From Clavelina lepadiformis (taxonomy: Eukaryota; Chordata; Ascidiacea; Aplousobranchia; Clavelinidae), in assembly GCF_947623445.1 (NCBI RefSeq), contig NC_135242.1:20770001-20834000 (forward strand): DNA of 64,000 nucleotides, in the 5' to 3' direction. Positions 60,889-64,000 of the stretch are shown here, piece by piece (within the stretch, counting starts at the first letter, position 1; every line of letters begins with the position of its first letter). The notes below the pieces were generated by a model. It saw only the letters and a program-made list of their open reading frames with translations. It searched no databases and had not been told where the DNA came from. A program made the position numbers and the translations under genes.

Positions 60889-63800
60889 CTGAGCGTGAGC
60901 GAGAAAGAATAATTGATCCTGTGTGAAGTTACCAAACCCTGGTAGTCGAAGATCACCTTGAGGATTTTTAACTTGCCATTTTTTGTAAGCCTAAGAGACG
61001 ATAGTGAAAATGTTGCACCATAGTAGGCTATTGGCAGTTTGTTACAGTGATAGTAACAATCAAGATACGACAGCACAATCAAATAATCACCGTGAAGGCT
61101 TGCCAAAGTTCGCCATTGTCTGCAATATTTTTCCCAGCAGATAGTTTTCCGTTTAACTAAAAACGTTTGATATATCACGTGAAATAGCTTTATTTACAAC
61201 AATTGTTATAGTATGAGAACGTTGACAGTTGACAACAGACTCTGGCATCAGGAAATTAAGTGCGCATTAACGGTATCACACTGTTATGACTTGTTGAAAT
61301 TTGCAATACCATTAACTTTTTAATTTTTTATTCAATTTACGTTTTGATCTATATCCAGGAACGGCCGAATAGCTGAGTATTGGTCGATAATACACTGCGC
61401 TCTTTCCTTGAAATTATTCTTTGATTTCTCGGTCCACCAGTTATTGATGTTTCCATTTTTATCATAAGTCCCTCCATTGTCATCAAATCCATGACAGAGT
61501 TTTTTGTTAAATTAATTTATTTACCTTCCAAATAGGCTAATCTAAAATGAACCACGTGACCTATTATGCTCCCGATTGCTCCGTAGTTCATGGAAGTTGG
61601 TTGGCTGATGTCAAGGAACGGCGGCTGCATTATGGCGGCAGGAAAATTGATTTGGTTCTTAGACGGACTGTGATAAGCATACACTACGGCTGGCCCAAGC
61701 GTCGTCCATCTAGGAAGGCAGTAAAGTAGCTTACGACCAACATTTATAGGCTATAACAGTCAAAGCACTTCGACAAGATTGCTTAAAAATGTAGCTAGCT
61801 AAAAGTCAGACACTTCTTACTCGTTGAAGTCCACAGCTGCTTTCAATTTGCCAAGCTCTTCTTTTGTTTCCCAAGCGATCATTGTTTGAATATTTTTCAC
61901 GAATTGATTTGGCTCGATAACCACATCTTCGTAGTCATAATCGAGTTTTAGATTAAACTTGTCCACAATATAATCTGGGTAGGTCAATACTGCCCTCATG
62001 AAATCGAGTTTCTCGACTGCTTTGTTTCTTGTTTGTCGGTCGATCCACTTGTAAGCGGCCAGCATTTTACGAAATGCTTGCCGCAGATTTTCGAACATTT
62101 GCTCAACCTTTGTGTAAAAGTTATGCAGTAGGCTTACATTTAGAAACCATCAGTATAGGTCTAGTTAATAAGCTAACTTACCATATTCTTGTTATTTTCA
62201 GAAAAAGCTTCTGATAGAAAAAGGGTAGCGACAGGCATGTGAAAATATTTCTCAGTGTCATATGTGCAGACTTTCCATCGCGCCGGCTCGGCTGATACAC
62301 CATACAGAGTATCTTTGAACGGTTGGCGTGTCTCCCTTAGGTCCGAGCTCATGTAGATTACCCTGGCTTGGAGAACGCTCCATATGAGGTAGTTATGAAT
62401 CAGTCTACAACGATAGATGTACTGTAATAGTACTGTCTTAAGCTAATGTACTATATTTGCTGTATGATTGCCGTAACTTTTTTCAACGTTTAATGAAAAA
62501 ATGGCCGGTTGTTTGTTTTAACCATAATGTTTTTATTTCGGCACTAGGCCTACTATCTAATTTGTAGCAACGCTTTAACAATTTTTTTATAAGTTATGCT
62601 GCTTTGGTTGCCCTAAATTTCCTTTTGGATCCTCATTGGGATAGCCCTTTTTACGGAAACAAAACCATGCCTGACGTACGGTGGAGGCCGTTGAACAGTC
62701 AACAGATGTATAGCCTACTAGTAATCTTAAAAGAAGAATTATCAAAAAAGTCAATAAATATTTAAAGCAAATACCCAGCCTCGGTGCTTAAACACACTCG
62801 TGTTTTCCATTTATGATGCCAACAAAGTTTTTCAAGTAGTTCATGTCGTAAACTACAATCTTTTCATCGGCGTCCACCGTAATAGCCGTTGCAGACAAAA
62901 CTGTGTTGACGTAATCCGTCCAATTTAGACCAGAAACCTCGTTCGCAAGTTCTTGTAACGACATCTTGTTATAGCTGCTAGTAATATTTCGAGTTTCGCT
63001 TTTTGGTTTGACTGCTCGTGCAATATCGGTTTCTAACTGGACAATCTGTGAATAAAACCTGAGCTTGTATAATCGCTTATAATTTAATTTCTAGATGTGG
63101 AATTTTCTTTTCACTTTAAATAGGCCATACATGAATTAGTCGTGCGAACTTCGATGTTTTTGATTGACATTGATATGTTTGGTTACTCAAGATTAATACA
63201 CACCTGATCAACAACAGATTCGGTTGTGTCAGAATTTGCCTTGTCACCAGCAACCATTGTGATAAAGTCAGACATAAACTTGCGATAACCAGGATGTGTT
63301 TTTTGTCTTAAACCATCGTCCAAATAGTATTTGCGATCGGTTAGTCCAAGATCGGGCTTACCTATCTATGATTGTTGTTTTGAATTTATAAGATTACCTT
63401 GTACAAAGCTAATTCGACACACAACAGCTTCTCATTACAAGTTACCTGGAAAATGTTTGCGCTAGAATCTTTCTCATCTTTCCCCACCCAGGCCGATAAG
63501 ATTGCTTTACTGCTAAAACCAGAAGTGAATGCGCCTAATGTTTTTTCCAAGTTGAATGAATCTCTATCAAAAGAATCACCGATCACCGGCCAACCTCCCA
63601 TTTGCTTGATGAGCTCCAGTACAGGTTCCACACCGAGGGAATCGAGTTTTGCTAAATGTTGTAGATATTTTTGTGTGTTGCACTTAAAAAATTATTTGTT
63701 TAGAGACATTTTGCAATAACTGTTAGTAAGTTTCAAGTACCAAAGAAGGAATAAGTAAGCTATAAAACCTGCGTGGCAGCGCTAAATGTATATGGTACAT

Positions 63801-63928
63801 ATGGCCTATATACGGAATGTTTTAAACCATGCTGTCTTTATGCTTACTTGTATTCATACACGAAGCGTAAAATTCTTTCGCCTTCTTAATTGAATCTCGA
63901 TCGTCTTCGGAAAGTGTTTCCAAAACGC
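60889..63928 (-). pseudogene. Gene D: inverted, truncated M13 metallopeptidase copy (exons 7-16), inactive
   Basis: Exons seen, in reading order: 63928-63848 (7), 63651-63446, 63365-63204, 63045-62798, 62404-62182, 62107-61821, 61709-61553 (13), about 61496-61341 (14), 61156-61091, 60990-60889 (16). Upstream exons would lie beyond the window. Exons 7-12 are open. Exon 13 ends GHV instead of GHE, losing the catalytic glutamate of HExxH. Compared with gene C, about 75 bp before exon 14 is deleted, including its splice acceptor and the first codon or so. Exon 15 reads GKNIAD, replacing the Glu zinc ligand with Lys. Exons 17-18 are absent. Overall closest to gene C. It may still be transcribed, but cannot be an active peptidase. 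Confidence 0.85.
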
Positions 63929-64000
63929 CTTGATATAGAATATTTATTCAACTTAAATGTGTTCAGATTAAATAAAACAATATCTCCCGGCCTTGAAAAT

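Noticed and set aside
1-64000. CRISPR arrays, operons, bacterial regulatory sites, rRNA or tRNA genes
   Set aside because: The window is clearly spliced eukaryotic sequence. No regular spacer-repeat array, rRNA block or complete tRNA cloverleaf was seen; only a SINE-like B box at about 58.3 kb.

Overview
This window looks like an AT-rich, intron-dense genome of an invertebrate animal. Evidence: many short GT-AG introns, TATA-type promoters, a prominin gene, a FAM72 gene and abundant small hAT/TTAA-type DNA transposons. I favour an ascidian tunicate or another invertebrate deuterostome, but only weakly; the sequence alone does not fix the lineage.

Layout. (1) 0-38.8 kb, + strand: a tandem cluster of secreted M13 (neprilysin/ECE-type) zinc metallopeptidase genes. 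Gene A (1594-9554, 18 exons, 842 aa) and gene C (31357-38304, 18 exons, 838 aa) have complete reading frames. Gene B (15495-23033) keeps all 18 exons but carries an in-frame stop and an 8-bp frameshift. Between A and B lie at least two eroded copies of M13 3' exons (11.7-14.6 kb). Each of A, B and C starts with a signal peptide followed by a cysteine-rich Ly6/uPAR (three-finger) domain on exons 2-4, then a short linker and the M13 ectodomain. This is an unusual architecture. (2) 23.65-25.50 kb, + strand: a two-exon gene between B and C encoding signal peptide + cupin/JmjC-like domain + aldo-keto reductase + C-terminal KDEL, predicted to be an ER-lumen enzyme. (3) 26.35-30.64 kb: a young, whole-looking Ty3/gypsy LTR retrotransposon (minus strand) inserted in the 5' flank of gene C. 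(4) 38.8-42.1 kb: intergenic, with one hAT-type element. (5) 42.15-52.01 kb, minus strand: a prominin gene, 22 coding exons, 858 aa, pentaspan membrane glycoprotein. (6) 54.18-58.97 kb, minus strand: a FAM72 gene, 4 exons, 153 aa. (7) 59.47-60.56 kb: a MITE abutting a transposase fragment. (8) 60.89 kb to the window end, minus strand: gene D, an inverted, truncated M13 copy that has lost its catalytic glutamate, a zinc ligand, a splice acceptor and its last two exons.

The M13 genes share near-identical promoters and exons 1-4. The peptidase half of A is much more diverged from B and C, with a sharp homology break in intron 4, which suggests gene conversion or exchange of a 5' module carrying the promoter, signal peptide and three-finger domain. 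I judged all gene models by splice-site phase, exon by exon: A, C, prominin, FAM72 and the KDEL gene all sum to whole codon numbers.
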